Below, in pieces: positions 34,151-42,107 of a stretch of 64,000 nucleotides of DNA (position 1 is the stretch's first letter; every line of letters starts with the position of its first letter). The stretch is from NCBI RefSeq assembly GCF_008364825.1, contig NZ_VTTO01000008.1:62001-126000 (forward strand), in the 5' to 3' direction. Under the pieces are notes generated by a model that was not told the origin of the DNA, did not search any database, and saw nothing but the letters and a program-made list of their open reading frames with translations. The position numbers were made by a program, and so were the translations under genes. Source of the DNA: Azospirillum sp. B21 (GTDB lineage: Bacteria > Pseudomonadota > Alphaproteobacteria > Azospirillales > Azospirillaceae).

Positions 34151-36565
34151 ATGGCGCGGCTGGTGGCGGGGCAGGGCTTCGCCCTCGATCTGGATGAGGC
34201 CCGGCTGGCGAACGGCTTCGTCGCCGACGCCTTCACCACCGTGCCGGACGCCTCCTCCATCGCCGCCGGTGCCGGCAGCCTGACCGTCGCCCGCACGGTC
34301 GCCGGCCGGGCGCACGCCACCCTGCTGGACTATGCCGCCTCCGGCAGCGGGGCGACCGCCTCCGTCCGCTTCACCGGCCTGAGCGACCGCGATGCGGCCG
34401 GGCTCTTGCGCTACCGGATCGAGGGGCTGGACGTCGCGCTGACCGGCGGGACGCTCGACCGGCTCGGCGCCCGCATCTTTCAGCAGATCGACGGCTTCGT
34501 CGGGGCCGACGCCAACGACAGCGTCCATCTCGGCGTGCCGGGCGGACGCAGCTTCGACGGCGGCGGCGGCATCGACCGTGCCGTCTACACCGCCGACCCG
34601 CGCCGTTATGCCCTGCAGGGCGGCGCCTACCGTGCGGAGACGCCGGTGGTGGTGGCGCTCGACGGCAGCGGCCGGCGCCATGCCGTGGTGTCGAGCCGGA
34701 ACGCCGACACGTTGACCGATGTCGAGCTGATTACCATCGACGGCCGCACCGCCGCCCCGGCGGCGCTCGCCTTCGATGCGCGGAGCTACCTTGCGGCCAA
34801 CCGCGACCTCGCCGCCGTCTTCGGCGACAATGTGGTGGCCGCCGCCGCCCATTATTCCTGGAACGGCCGGAACGAGGGGCGCAGCCTGGGCGGATTCGAC
34901 GCGCTGGGCTATCTGGGCGCCAATCCCGACGTGCTGGCGGCGGTCGGCGTCGATGCCGGGGCCGCCATCCGGCATTACCTGTCCTATGGCGCCCGCGAAG
35001 GGCGGACCGCCGGTTTCGATCCCTATGGCTATCTCGCCTCCCATCCCGACGTGTTGGCCGCCGTCGGCATCGATCCGGCGGCGGCGGTGGTCCACTATGC
35101 CCGCCACGGCCGGGGCGAGGGGCGCAGCGTGACCTTCGACGCGGCGGCCTATCTGGCGGCCAACACGGATGTGGCGGCGGCCACCGGCGGCAATGCCGCT
35201 GCGGCCAAGCTCCATTACCTCGGCTTCGGCCTGCGCGAAGGGCGGCCGTTGCGGGTGACCCCCGGCCGGTCCCCGGTGGCGTCCATGAGGGCCGCTTCCA
35301 TGGGATTGGCCATGCCGGCCGCCGCCGCACTCTTGGGAACCCCGCAGGGCGTGCCGGTCGTCGTGACCGGGACGGCCGGCAACGACACGCTGAGCGGCAG
35401 CGCCGCCTATGACGCGCTTGGCAACCCGATCACCGACGCGGTGGACGGGCTGGCCGGGATCGACAGCTTCGTGCTGACCGGCGCGCTCGCCTCCTACTCT
35501 CTGGCCATCGATGCCAACGGCAATCTCGTGGTCGGCGGTCCCGACGGCACCGACACGCTGACCGGCATCGAGATGCTGCAGGCCACCGATGGGGTTTATC
35601 CGGTGGGATCTCTGGTCGGCTTCTCCCAGCCGTCGCTGACGGGCTTGACCGTTTCGACCTCCGCCTCCACCGGTGACGATTATCTGGTGGGCGGGATCAT
35701 GGGGGACGCCATCGGCGGCGGGGCCGGCAACGACACCATCTCTGGCCTGACCGGCAACGACACGCTGTTCGGCAATGCCGGCAACGATGCCCTGCTGAGC
35801 GGCGACGGGCTGGACCAGCTGGAGGGCGGGGCCGGCAACGACCTGATGTTCGGCGGGGCCGGGGACGACCTGCTGCGCGGCGACGTCATCGATGTGGTCG
35901 GCAACGACACCCTGCTGGGCGAGGACGGCAACGACTGGCTCGACGCCGGGGCGGGCAACGACTGGCTGGACGGCGGCGTCGGCAACGACACGCTCTATGG
36001 CGGGCTGGGCGGCGACGTGCTGCGCGGCGGCGGCGGCGACGACATCCTGTTCGGCGACGTCTATTCCGACCGCAACACCGAGATCTCGGTAAATCCCCGC
36101 GACACCACCACCCTCTACGAGGACGTCCTGCTGGGCGGCGCCGGCAACGACACGCTGGTCGGCGGCTATGGCGCCGACCTGATGGACGGCGGGGCGGGGG
36201 CGGACGTCTTCTCCATCCGCAACCTGAACGAATCCACCCTGGCCACCCCCGACGTCATCATCGCCTTCAACGGAGCCGTGGTGGCGGAGGAGGCCCTGCA
36301 GGGGCTGGCGAGCTACGCCACCATCGGGGCCGAGGGCGACCGCATCGACGTTTCGGAAATCGACGCCATCACCGGCGCCACCGCCAACGATGCCTTCACC
36401 TTCGTCGGCACCGCCGGCTTCACCGCCGCCGGCCAGCTGCGCTATCAGGCGTCCGGAACGGTCACGCTGATCGAGGGCGAGGTGAACGGCGATGGGGCGG
36501 CCGACTTCCGCATCCAGGTCAACATCGCCAACTACAGCTTCTCCGCCTTCGACTTCGTGCTGTAG
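34151..36565 (+). CDS. RTX protein with 40-residue repeats and serralysin-type C-terminus
   Basis: A predicted type I secretion substrate of 804 residues without a signal peptide. Residues 1-200 are a beta-rich unknown domain. About 207-369 carry four copies of a 40-residue module (FDPYGYLASHPDVLAAVG...HY...G..EGR). About 507-640 are calcium-binding nonapeptides (GGAGNDTIS, GGAGNDLMF, GGVGNDTLY). From about 680 the sequence matches the serralysin/M10 C-terminal domain: GADVFSIRNL, DRIDVSEIDA, then GQLRYQ and NGDGAADFRIQ. It ends FDFVL, the usual kind of uncleaved type I export signal. No metalloprotease HExxH motif is present, so it is not a protease. Likely a secreted surface or matrix protein. 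The exporter at 42108-45973 or at 17460-21164 could serve it. Confidence 0.88.
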   Translation: MARLVAGQGFALDLDEARLANGFVADAFTTVPDASSIAAGAGSLTVARTVAGRAHATLLDYAASGSGATASVRFTGLSDRDAAGLLRYRIEGLDVALTGGTLDRLGARIFQQIDGFVGADANDSVHLGVPGGRSFDGGGGIDRAVYTADPRRYALQGGAYRAETPVVVALDGSGRRHAVVSSRNADTLTDVELITIDGRTAAPAALAFDARSYLAANRDLAAVFGDNVVAAAAHYSWNGRNEGRSLGGFDALGYLGANPDVLAAVGVDAGAAIRHYLSYGAREGRTAGFDPYGYLASHPDVLAAVGIDPAAAVVHYARHGRGEGRSVTFDAAAYLAANTDVAAATGGNAAAAKLHYLGFGLREGRPLRVTPGRSPVASMRAASMGLAMPAAAALLGTPQGVPVVVTGTAGNDTLSGSAAYDALGNPITDAVDGLAGIDSFVLTGALASYSLAIDANGNLVVGGPDGTDTLTGIEMLQATDGVYPVGSLVGFSQPSLTGLTVSTSASTGDDYLVGGIMGDAIGGGAGNDTISGLTGNDTLFGNAGNDALLSGDGLDQLEGGAGNDLMFGGAGDDLLRGDVIDVVGNDTLLGEDGNDWLDAGAGNDWLDGGVGNDTLYGGLGGDVLRGGGGDDILFGDVYSDRNTEISVNPRDTTTLYEDVLLGGAGNDTLVGGYGADLMDGGAGADVFSIRNLNESTLATPDVIIAFNGAVVAEEALQGLASYATIGAEGDRIDVSEIDAITGATANDAFTFVGTAGFTAAGQLRYQASGTVTLIEGEVNGDGAADFRIQVNIANYSFSAFDFVL
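34772..35257 (+). repeat. Four 40-residue 'YLAS..D...' modules (first RTX protein)
   Basis: Four consecutive coding repeats, each with F-x-x-x-x-Y-L-A-x-x-x-D at the start, a G near the middle, H-Y, and G-x-x-E-G-R at the end. They are the same module found at 39844-40539 and 50989-51708 and once in the protein at 40853-41878. They differ at many positions, so the duplication is not recent. Confidence 0.9.
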
Positions 36566-36584
36566 GCGCGCGGCGGCCATCCTC

Positions 36585-37184
36585 ATGATGTTCACCCTCG
36601 TCAGGACCGAACGGTTCGAGCAGGAGATCAAGAAAAGCCGTTTCCTGGCCCACGCCGCCCCGGCCGGCAGCGAGGAGGAGGCGCGCCGCGTCATCGCCGC
36701 CGGCAGCAGCCCGGATGCCGGCCACAATTGCTGGGCCTTCCGGATCGGCGACATCTACCGCTTCAGCGACGACGGCGAGCCCGGCGGGACGGCCGGGCGG
36801 CCGATCCTGCAGGCGATCGAAGGGCAGGGCCTGGACCGCGTGGCGGTGGTGGTCAGCCGCTGGTTCGGCGGCATTCTGCTGGGCGCGGGCGGTCTGGTGC
36901 GCGCCTATGGCGGCACGGCGGCCAGCTGCCTGAAGGCGGCGGAGCGCGAGCCGATCGTCGACTATGCCACCCTGTCCATCGCCTGCGCCTTCGCCGAGGA
37001 GGCGCGGATCCGCTCCAGCCTCGGTTCCTTTCCCGGCACCCAGGTCGAGACCACGGGCTTCACCGCCGACGGCGTCCAGCTTCGCGTCACGCTGCCCCGC
37101 GACCGTGTGGAGGATTTCACCCGCATGGTCACCGACCTCTCTCGTGGCCAAGCCGTGATCGGGCCTGTCGGAGATCGCGGATAA
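36585..37184 (+). CDS. yigZ: YigZ/IMPACT-family protein
   Basis: A 199-residue cytoplasmic protein of the UPF0029/IMPACT family, thought to touch translation or stress responses but without a settled bacterial function. Diagnostic sequence: KKSRFLAHAAPAGSEEEA, HNCWAFRIG, FSDDGEPGGTAGRPIL, VVSRWFGGILLGAGGLVRAYG. The C-terminal 60 residues form the DUF1949-type domain. The start is ATG 36585, with another ATG at the next codon. It follows the RTX gene by 19 bases on the same strand, so it may be read from the same message, but it is a housekeeping-type gene and probably unrelated to secretion. Confidence 0.92.
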   Translation: MMFTLVRTERFEQEIKKSRFLAHAAPAGSEEEARRVIAAGSSPDAGHNCWAFRIGDIYRFSDDGEPGGTAGRPILQAIEGQGLDRVAVVVSRWFGGILLGAGGLVRAYGGTAASCLKAAEREPIVDYATLSIACAFAEEARIRSSLGSFPGTQVETTGFTADGVQLRVTLPRDRVEDFTRMVTDLSRGQAVIGPVGDRG

Positions 37185-37266
37185 GCGGAAGCGCGGCTGT
37201 TTTCCATAAGGGCGTTTATACGTTTTTCATATCATTAAATCATGATTAATAATGATGAATTTGTGG

Positions 37267-37283
37267 TTTGGAAACTTGTCGCG
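37267..37283 (+). repeat. Degenerate RepA iteron far from the origin
   Basis: TTTGGAAACTTGTCGCG differs from the iteron TTTGGAGTCTTGTCGCG at two positions, which also remove the GANTC site. It lies 13 kb from the origin in an AT-rich promoter region. It may be a stray RepA site, a remnant, or chance. Confidence 0.5.
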
Positions 37284-37325
37284 CCGCCGCCGGGCCTGCC
37301 GGCCGACGGGGAGGGTTGACGCGAG

Positions 37326-37352
37326 TTGCACCTCTTTTTCGTGCGCTATAAT
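37326..37352 (+). promoter_or_regulatory. Candidate sigma70-type promoter
   Basis: TTGCAC (37326-37331) and a perfect TATAAT (37347-37352) are separated by 15 bases, slightly short of the optimal 17. The next gene start on this strand is at 37648, so the leader would be close to 290 bases. Confidence 0.4.
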
Positions 37353-37633
37353 TGGCTGATTCCCGCAAAAGGGCAATTTTGAGCAATCGCGGGTGAATGC
37401 GGGGTTCCGACGAAATCACCGGGTGAAATAGCGCCATACTTCTTCCGCTTTACTGGGAAGGGGCGCCTGTTCTAGCCGGTGATACCCCAACTTATCGAGT
37501 TGTTAGCAGCAGCTTCCTCCTCACATTTGGGTCAATACGGCCGATTGGCCCAACAAATCATCACTGGAATGCGGTTGCGTGCCGGCAACCGGCGGGAAAG
37601 ATCCTGTCCCGGTCCCGCCGCCCTGCCGTCTTC

Positions 37634-37640
37634 AAGGAGG
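37634..37640 (+). promoter_or_regulatory. Consensus ribosome-binding site deciding a GTG start
   Basis: AAGGAGG, a full Shine-Dalgarno match, lies seven bases before GTG 37648 and decides that start over the in-frame ATG at 37579. Such a perfect site is unusual in this window and implies strong translation. Confidence 0.85.
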
Positions 37641-37647
37641 ACCATCT

Positions 37648-40600
37648 GTGCGCGACGTACTGATTGCGGACGCCGGCCTCGCGGATCTGGACCGGCTGCT
37701 CGACCGTTGCCGGCCGGACCTTCGCGTCGTCCGGGTGGCGGCCGACGGGGATGGCGGGAAGGCCCTGGCCGATGCGCTCGCCGGGCGGCCCGCGGCCATC
37801 CATCTGCTGGCCCATGGCGAGCCGGGCGCGGTCCGCCTGGGCGCCCGTTCGCTCGACGTCGCGGCGCTGGAGGAGGCCGGGCGCTCCTGGCCGCAGGCGC
37901 CGGACACGGAAATCCTGATCCATGCTTGCGACGTGGGGGCCGATGACGGACGCTTCGCCGCGGCGCTCGCCCGGGCGACCGGCGCGCGTGTCGCCGCCGC
38001 CAGCCATCCGGTCGGCCATCCGTCGCTGGGCGCCTCCTGGGACCTCGACGTGACCACCGGGCCGGTCGCCGCCGCCCTGCCCTTCTCCGGCACCGGCGAC
38101 TGGGTCCATCGGCTGGCCTACAGCGGCACCCCGTCGGACGGCGACGACACGCTGGTCGGCGACGACACCGGCAACATCATCGACGGCGGGGCCGGCAACG
38201 ACAGCATCACCGGCGGCAGCGGGAACGACAGCCTGGTCGGTGGGGAGGGCGACGACACGCTGGTCGGCGGCGGCAACACCGGCGTCGCGGCCGGCGATAC
38301 CATGAATGGCGGGCTGGGCGCCGACCATTATGTCGGCGGCAGCGGCTTCAACATCGTCACATACGAGGACGCCACCGCCGGCATTACGCTGGACCTGACC
38401 AACGGCGCCAACAACACCGGCGAGGCGGCGGGCGATACCTTCGAGAATATCCAGCGCTGGATCGGTTCGGAATATGCCGACAGCCTGACGGCGGGCGACA
38501 CCGCGGTGTGGTTCTGGGGCCATGGCGGCAACGACGTCGAGCATGGCGGGGCCGGCAACGACACGCTGGAGGCCGGCAACGGCAACGACAGCGTCTTCGG
38601 CGGCGGCGGCAACGACCTGATCTACGGCCGCGCCGACAATGACGAGCTGCATGGGGAGGCCGGCGACGACACGGTGGCCGGCGGCGGCGGTGCCGACCTG
38701 ATCTACGGCGATGCCGGCAACGACCTGCTGAAGGGGGACTGGGAACGCGACACCATCCATGGCGGCGACGGCGACGACACCATCCTGGCCGGCATCGTCT
38801 CCGCCGGCAGCTATGCCCAGACCCAGGCCGACACGATCTTTGGCGAGGCCGGCAACGACCGTTACATCGTCGTCAGCCAGTATGACGCCGGCACCGTCAG
38901 CTTCGACGGCGGCAGCGGCACCGACACGCTGGAGGTCCGCTCCGACAATCTGAGAAGCTACAACGGCTACGACCTGGAATATTACACCGCCGTCGCCTCG
39001 CCCACGATCGACCTCACCAGGATGACGCTGGCCAGCGTGGAGCGGCTGGAGCTGACCGGCAGCCAGGATCACACCGTGACGCTGACGGGCGCGCAGGCCG
39101 CCGGCTTCGAGGTCATCGCCGGCAGTGCGGCGTCCGACACCCTGCGCATCGCCGGCAGCGCCGACCTGTCGGCGGTGGCCCTGTCCGGCATCGAGGCCAT
39201 CGACGTCACCGGCAGCGGCGCCACCCTGACGCTCGCGGCTTCGCAGCTGGCTGGGCTGGCGCTGAGTGGCAACGGCAACGCGCTCGCGGTGGCGGCGTCC
39301 GGCGATGGGGCAACCGTGGACCTGTCGGCGGCCGCCGGCTTCGCGCAGGTCGCCCTGACCGGCACCGCCGGGGCCGACGAGCTGACGGTCGGGGCTGGGG
39401 CGACCGTCACCGGCAACGGCGGCGGCGACATCATCCGCATCGCCGCCGGGACCACCGGTGCCGTCACCGTCACCGATGCCGCCATCGGCGACCGTCTGGT
39501 GATGGAGGGCGCCGACCTCGCCGGCATGGAGGTGGAGGCGGCCGCCGGCTCCACCGTGCTGCGCGTCGGCAGCGGTCTGGCCGTAACCCTGACCGGGAGC
39601 TTCGACGCCACCCAGTTCCAGGCCGGCGGCAGCGGCAGCATCACCATCGTTCAGGCCGTTTCGCCTCCCCCTCCCCCGCCGCCCCTCACGTCACCGGATC
39701 CCGCACCCGATTCCCCGCCGGTTCCCCCGCCGGCCCCTACCCCGGTTCCAACCCCCGATCCCACTCCGGTCCCCACTCCCGTCCCGTCAGCCGATCCCGC
39801 CTCCACGCCCCAGGCGCCGTCCGCCGGGGGGATGCCGGCCGGCTTCAACGCGCTCGCCTACATCGCCTCCCACCCGGACCTGATCGCCGCCTTCGGCACC
39901 GACGCCGATGCCGCGGCCCGGCATTACCTGCAGAACGGTCAGGCGGAGGGGCGGAGGGTCACCTTCGATCCGCTGGCCTACACCGCCTCCTTCCCCGAAC
40001 TGATCGCCGCCTTCGGCACCGACGCCGATGCCGCGGCCCGGCACTACATCGAGCTTGGCCGGGCCGAGGGGCGTATCCCGAACTTCAACGGGCTGTCCTA
40101 CATCGCCTCCCACCCTGACCTGATCGCCGCCTTCGGGACCAACGCCGACGCAGGCACCCGGCACTTCATCGAGAACGGCTATGCCGAGGGGCGGAGCGTC
40201 ACCTTCGACGGCTACAATTACCTGGCGGCCAACCGCGACGTGGCGCTCGCCTTCGGCGCCGATCCCGATGCCGCGGCCCGGCACTACATCCAGAACGGCC
40301 TGTCGGAGGGCCGGCCGGCCCAGGGCTTCGACGCGCTGCGCTACATCGCCAGCAACCCGGACCTGATCCAGGCCTTCGGCCCCGACGTCCAGGCGGCGGA
40401 GATCCATTACATCCAGGTCGGCTACGCCGAGGGCCGGTCGCTGACCGCCTTCGACCCCGCCGCCTATCTGGCGAGCAATCCCGAGATCGCCGCGGAGTTC
40501 GGCACCAGCGACGCCGCGATCGAGCTCGCCTACATCAAGCGCAGCACCTCGACCGAGACGGCGGCCATGCCGCCTGCCGCCAGCCCCGCAGCCATGGAGA

Positions 40601-40767
40601 TGGCGCCCATCGCCGTCACCATGCTGGCGGCGGGGATGACCGGGTCGGAGGCGCTGGGGATCGGCAGCGGCTTCCACGACCCGGCATTCTCCGGCACGGC
40701 GTCGGGCATGCTGGCGGTGGGCGACGGCGGGCTGTCCGGCCGGGAGCGGACGGAGCTTCCCGCCTGA
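37648..40767 (+). CDS. DUF4347-RTX protein with six C-terminal 40-residue repeats
   Basis: A 1039-residue predicted type I substrate. Residues 1-155 match the DUF4347 domain that opens many large RTX adhesins (LLAHGEPGAVRLG; IHACDVGADDGRF, a caspase-like His/Cys arrangement). Calcium-binding nonapeptide arrays follow at about 162-225 and 300-400 (GGAGNDSITGG, GGGGNDLIYG), then a beta-rich stretch to about 670. A Pro-rich hinge occupies about 671-725, with six 40-residue modules at 733-964. The tail is Ala/Met-rich (VTMLAAGMTGS) and ends with GRERTELPA. It has no serralysin-type end, so the export signal may lie in this tail (inference). A strong terminator follows at 40807. Confidence 0.88.
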   Translation: MRDVLIADAGLADLDRLLDRCRPDLRVVRVAADGDGGKALADALAGRPAAIHLLAHGEPGAVRLGARSLDVAALEEAGRSWPQAPDTEILIHACDVGADDGRFAAALARATGARVAAASHPVGHPSLGASWDLDVTTGPVAAALPFSGTGDWVHRLAYSGTPSDGDDTLVGDDTGNIIDGGAGNDSITGGSGNDSLVGGEGDDTLVGGGNTGVAAGDTMNGGLGADHYVGGSGFNIVTYEDATAGITLDLTNGANNTGEAAGDTFENIQRWIGSEYADSLTAGDTAVWFWGHGGNDVEHGGAGNDTLEAGNGNDSVFGGGGNDLIYGRADNDELHGEAGDDTVAGGGGADLIYGDAGNDLLKGDWERDTIHGGDGDDTILAGIVSAGSYAQTQADTIFGEAGNDRYIVVSQYDAGTVSFDGGSGTDTLEVRSDNLRSYNGYDLEYYTAVASPTIDLTRMTLASVERLELTGSQDHTVTLTGAQAAGFEVIAGSAASDTLRIAGSADLSAVALSGIEAIDVTGSGATLTLAASQLAGLALSGNGNALAVAASGDGATVDLSAAAGFAQVALTGTAGADELTVGAGATVTGNGGGDIIRIAAGTTGAVTVTDAAIGDRLVMEGADLAGMEVEAAAGSTVLRVGSGLAVTLTGSFDATQFQAGGSGSITIVQAVSPPPPPPPLTSPDPAPDSPPVPPPAPTPVPTPDPTPVPTPVPSADPASTPQAPSAGGMPAGFNALAYIASHPDLIAAFGTDADAAARHYLQNGQAEGRRVTFDPLAYTASFPELIAAFGTDADAAARHYIELGRAEGRIPNFNGLSYIASHPDLIAAFGTNADAGTRHFIENGYAEGRSVTFDGYNYLAANRDVALAFGADPDAAARHYIQNGLSEGRPAQGFDALRYIASNPDLIQAFGPDVQAAEIHYIQVGYAEGRSLTAFDPAAYLASNPEIAAEFGTSDAAIELAYIKRSTSTETAAMPPAASPAAMEMAPIAVTMLAAGMTGSEALGIGSGFHDPAFSGTASGMLAVGDGGLSGRERTELPA
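39844..40539 (+). repeat. Six 40-residue modules (DUF4347-RTX protein)
   Basis: Consecutive modules begin FNALAYIASHPDLIAAFGTD, FDPLAYTASFPELIAAFGTD, FNGLSYIASHPDLIAAFGTN and so on, each ending H-Y/F-x-x-x-G-x-x-E-G-R except the last, which is degenerate. Neighbouring copies are nearly identical at DNA level around GCCTTCGGCACCGACGCCGA, which points to recent internal duplication. Confidence 0.92.
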
Positions 40768-40806
40768 GCGGCGCAGAGGTTCCAGATAGAGGACTGCGGA
40801 AGAATG

Positions 40807-40836
40807 GCGGCGCCGGGGATTGCCCGGCGCCGCTTT
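40807..40836 (+). terminator. Rho-independent terminator after the DUF4347-RTX gene
   Basis: A perfect 11-base stem, GCGGCGCCGGG with its complement around a 5-base loop, is followed by TTT. It sits 40 bases after the stop at 40767 and just before the stop of the opposing gene at 40853. Confidence 0.75.
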
Positions 40837-40852
40837 CCGTCGGTCCGGCCGG

Positions 40853-41878
40853 TCAGCGGCCGCCGGCGGTCCTGGCGCGCTCGGCCTTCGTCATGGAGGG
40901 CAGCGCCACGTCGATCACCAGCCGGTGGCCGCGGTCCTTGTCCGGGGCCAAGGTGGAGACGGCGAGCAGGCGCACCGGCCCGCCCTTGGCGTCGTCCTCG
41001 CCCGCGCCATCCTCGTCGCTGAACAGCAGGCGGGTGCCGCCGCCGTCTCGCTCGGCCCGGTAGCCGAGCGCCGTCGCCGGCAGGCGGCCGGACGGGGCGG
41101 CCTGCCACAGCGTGCCGGGCAGCCTCACCTCCAGCCGGCCGTCGGGGCGCCGCACCGGGGTCTCGTAACGCGGGTCCTGGTCGAGGTCCAGCACGACGCG
41201 CAGCCCGTCCCCGCCATTGGCGGTGCGGATCCGCTCCACATGACGCTGGGCCTCAGAGCGTTGAGCGTCAGGGCGTTGGGTTGCGGGGTGCGCCGCGGGC
41301 TGGAAGCTGACCGGCTGGGCGGGGGCGTCCGGAACCGGCTTGACACCCGGCCGCAGAACCTCCACCGCGGATTCCGCCCGGACGGGGGCTGCGTCGTCCT
41401 GGGGGTCGGGCTTCACCGCAGGGACCGGAGCGGCCGGAACCGGAGTTGGAACCGGCGGAGCCGGGGACGCGACCGGCTGTGAAACCGTGGGCCGGGTGGC
41501 GGCCGGTTGGGCGGAGACCTTCGCAGGGGGGACCGCCTTGGCCGGTTCCTTGCCCAGCTCGACGAAGCCGCCGGTGCGCCCCTCGGCGCGGCCATGCTGG
41601 ACGTAATGGGCGTAGCCGCTGGAAGCCTGCCCGCTGCGGATGGCGGCGACGACGTCGGGATTGGCGGCCAGATAGCTCCGCTCCCGCCAGCCGGTCGGCG
41701 GCGCCAGGGCGCTGTCGATCTGCGGGGTGCGGCGCAGGCCGGACATCAGCGACCCGTGCAGGCCGAGCCCTTCCACCGCCAGCGACAGCCACAGGGGCGT
41801 CAGCAGCAGAAGCAGAAGGCGCAGCAGCTGGGAGATCGGCGACAAGGCGGGGTGCGTCCGGCGAAGGGGAAACGGCAC
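40853..41878 (-). CDS. Membrane-anchored protein with one 40-residue module and an AMIN-like domain
   Basis: About 341 residues. A very hydrophobic leucine-rich helix lies near residues 12-35, probably an N-terminal anchor. Next comes a single copy of the secretome module (RSYLAANPDVVAAI...YAHYVQHGRAEGRTGGF), a long Pro/Ala/Val linker, and a C-terminal domain resembling AMIN. Its strands are VERIRTANGGDGLRVVLDLD and RLEVRLPGTLWQ; AMIN binds peptidoglycan or periplasmic partners. The start is uncertain: GTG 41878 is used, while an ATG at 42013 is in frame but with poor sequence. It is divergent from the second type I exporter (230 bases apart). A role as inner-membrane or periplasmic receptor for proteins with the same module is an attractive inference. 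Confidence 0.68.
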   Translation of the reverse strand: MPFPLRRTHPALSPISQLLRLLLLLLTPLWLSLAVEGLGLHGSLMSGLRRTPQIDSALAPPTGWRERSYLAANPDVVAAIRSGQASSGYAHYVQHGRAEGRTGGFVELGKEPAKAVPPAKVSAQPAATRPTVSQPVASPAPPVPTPVPAAPVPAVKPDPQDDAAPVRAESAVEVLRPGVKPVPDAPAQPVSFQPAAHPATQRPDAQRSEAQRHVERIRTANGGDGLRVVLDLDQDPRYETPVRRPDGRLEVRLPGTLWQAAPSGRLPATALGYRAERDGGGTRLLFSDEDGAGEDDAKGGPVRLLAVSTLAPDKDRGHRLVIDVALPSMTKAERARTAGGR

Positions 41879-42107
41879 CGGTCCCGTCGGCCCGGCGTTG
41901 CCTGCATGCCTACTCCCAAGCGCGCCGTCCGGTCCAGGAAAAGCCGCCGGCCGGAGGGGGGTGCTTTTTCGGCCATCAACCCCTTTGACCACCAACGATG
42001 CGGGGTACCCCATCGTTCGGGTGGCCGCCCGTCGGCGCGATGCACACCTTGGGTTGGCCGCAGCCGTTCGGCGCCACCCCTTAGAGTTTCGGAACCGGGA
42101 AGCCTTC

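Larger units (their letters stand above)
37185..37647. promoter_or_regulatory. AT-rich upstream region of the DUF4347-RTX gene
   Basis: Roughly 460 bases, with a sharp drop in GC around 37200-37270 and 37320-37480. It holds one degenerate iteron (37267-37283), a sigma70-like promoter candidate (37326-37352) and a consensus ribosome-binding site (37634-37640). Short ORFs here have no recognisable product. The low GC and long leader suggest regulated transcription of the large RTX gene. Confidence 0.55.

Noticed and set aside
34151-36565. Possible metalloprotease because of the serralysin-type C-terminus
   Set aside because: No HExxH zinc motif is present; the C-terminal domain only indicates type I export.
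37246-37437. 63-codon leftward ORF in the AT-rich leader before the DUF4347-RTX gene
   Set aside because: No ribosome site, atypical composition, and it overlaps the promoter candidate and degenerate iteron.
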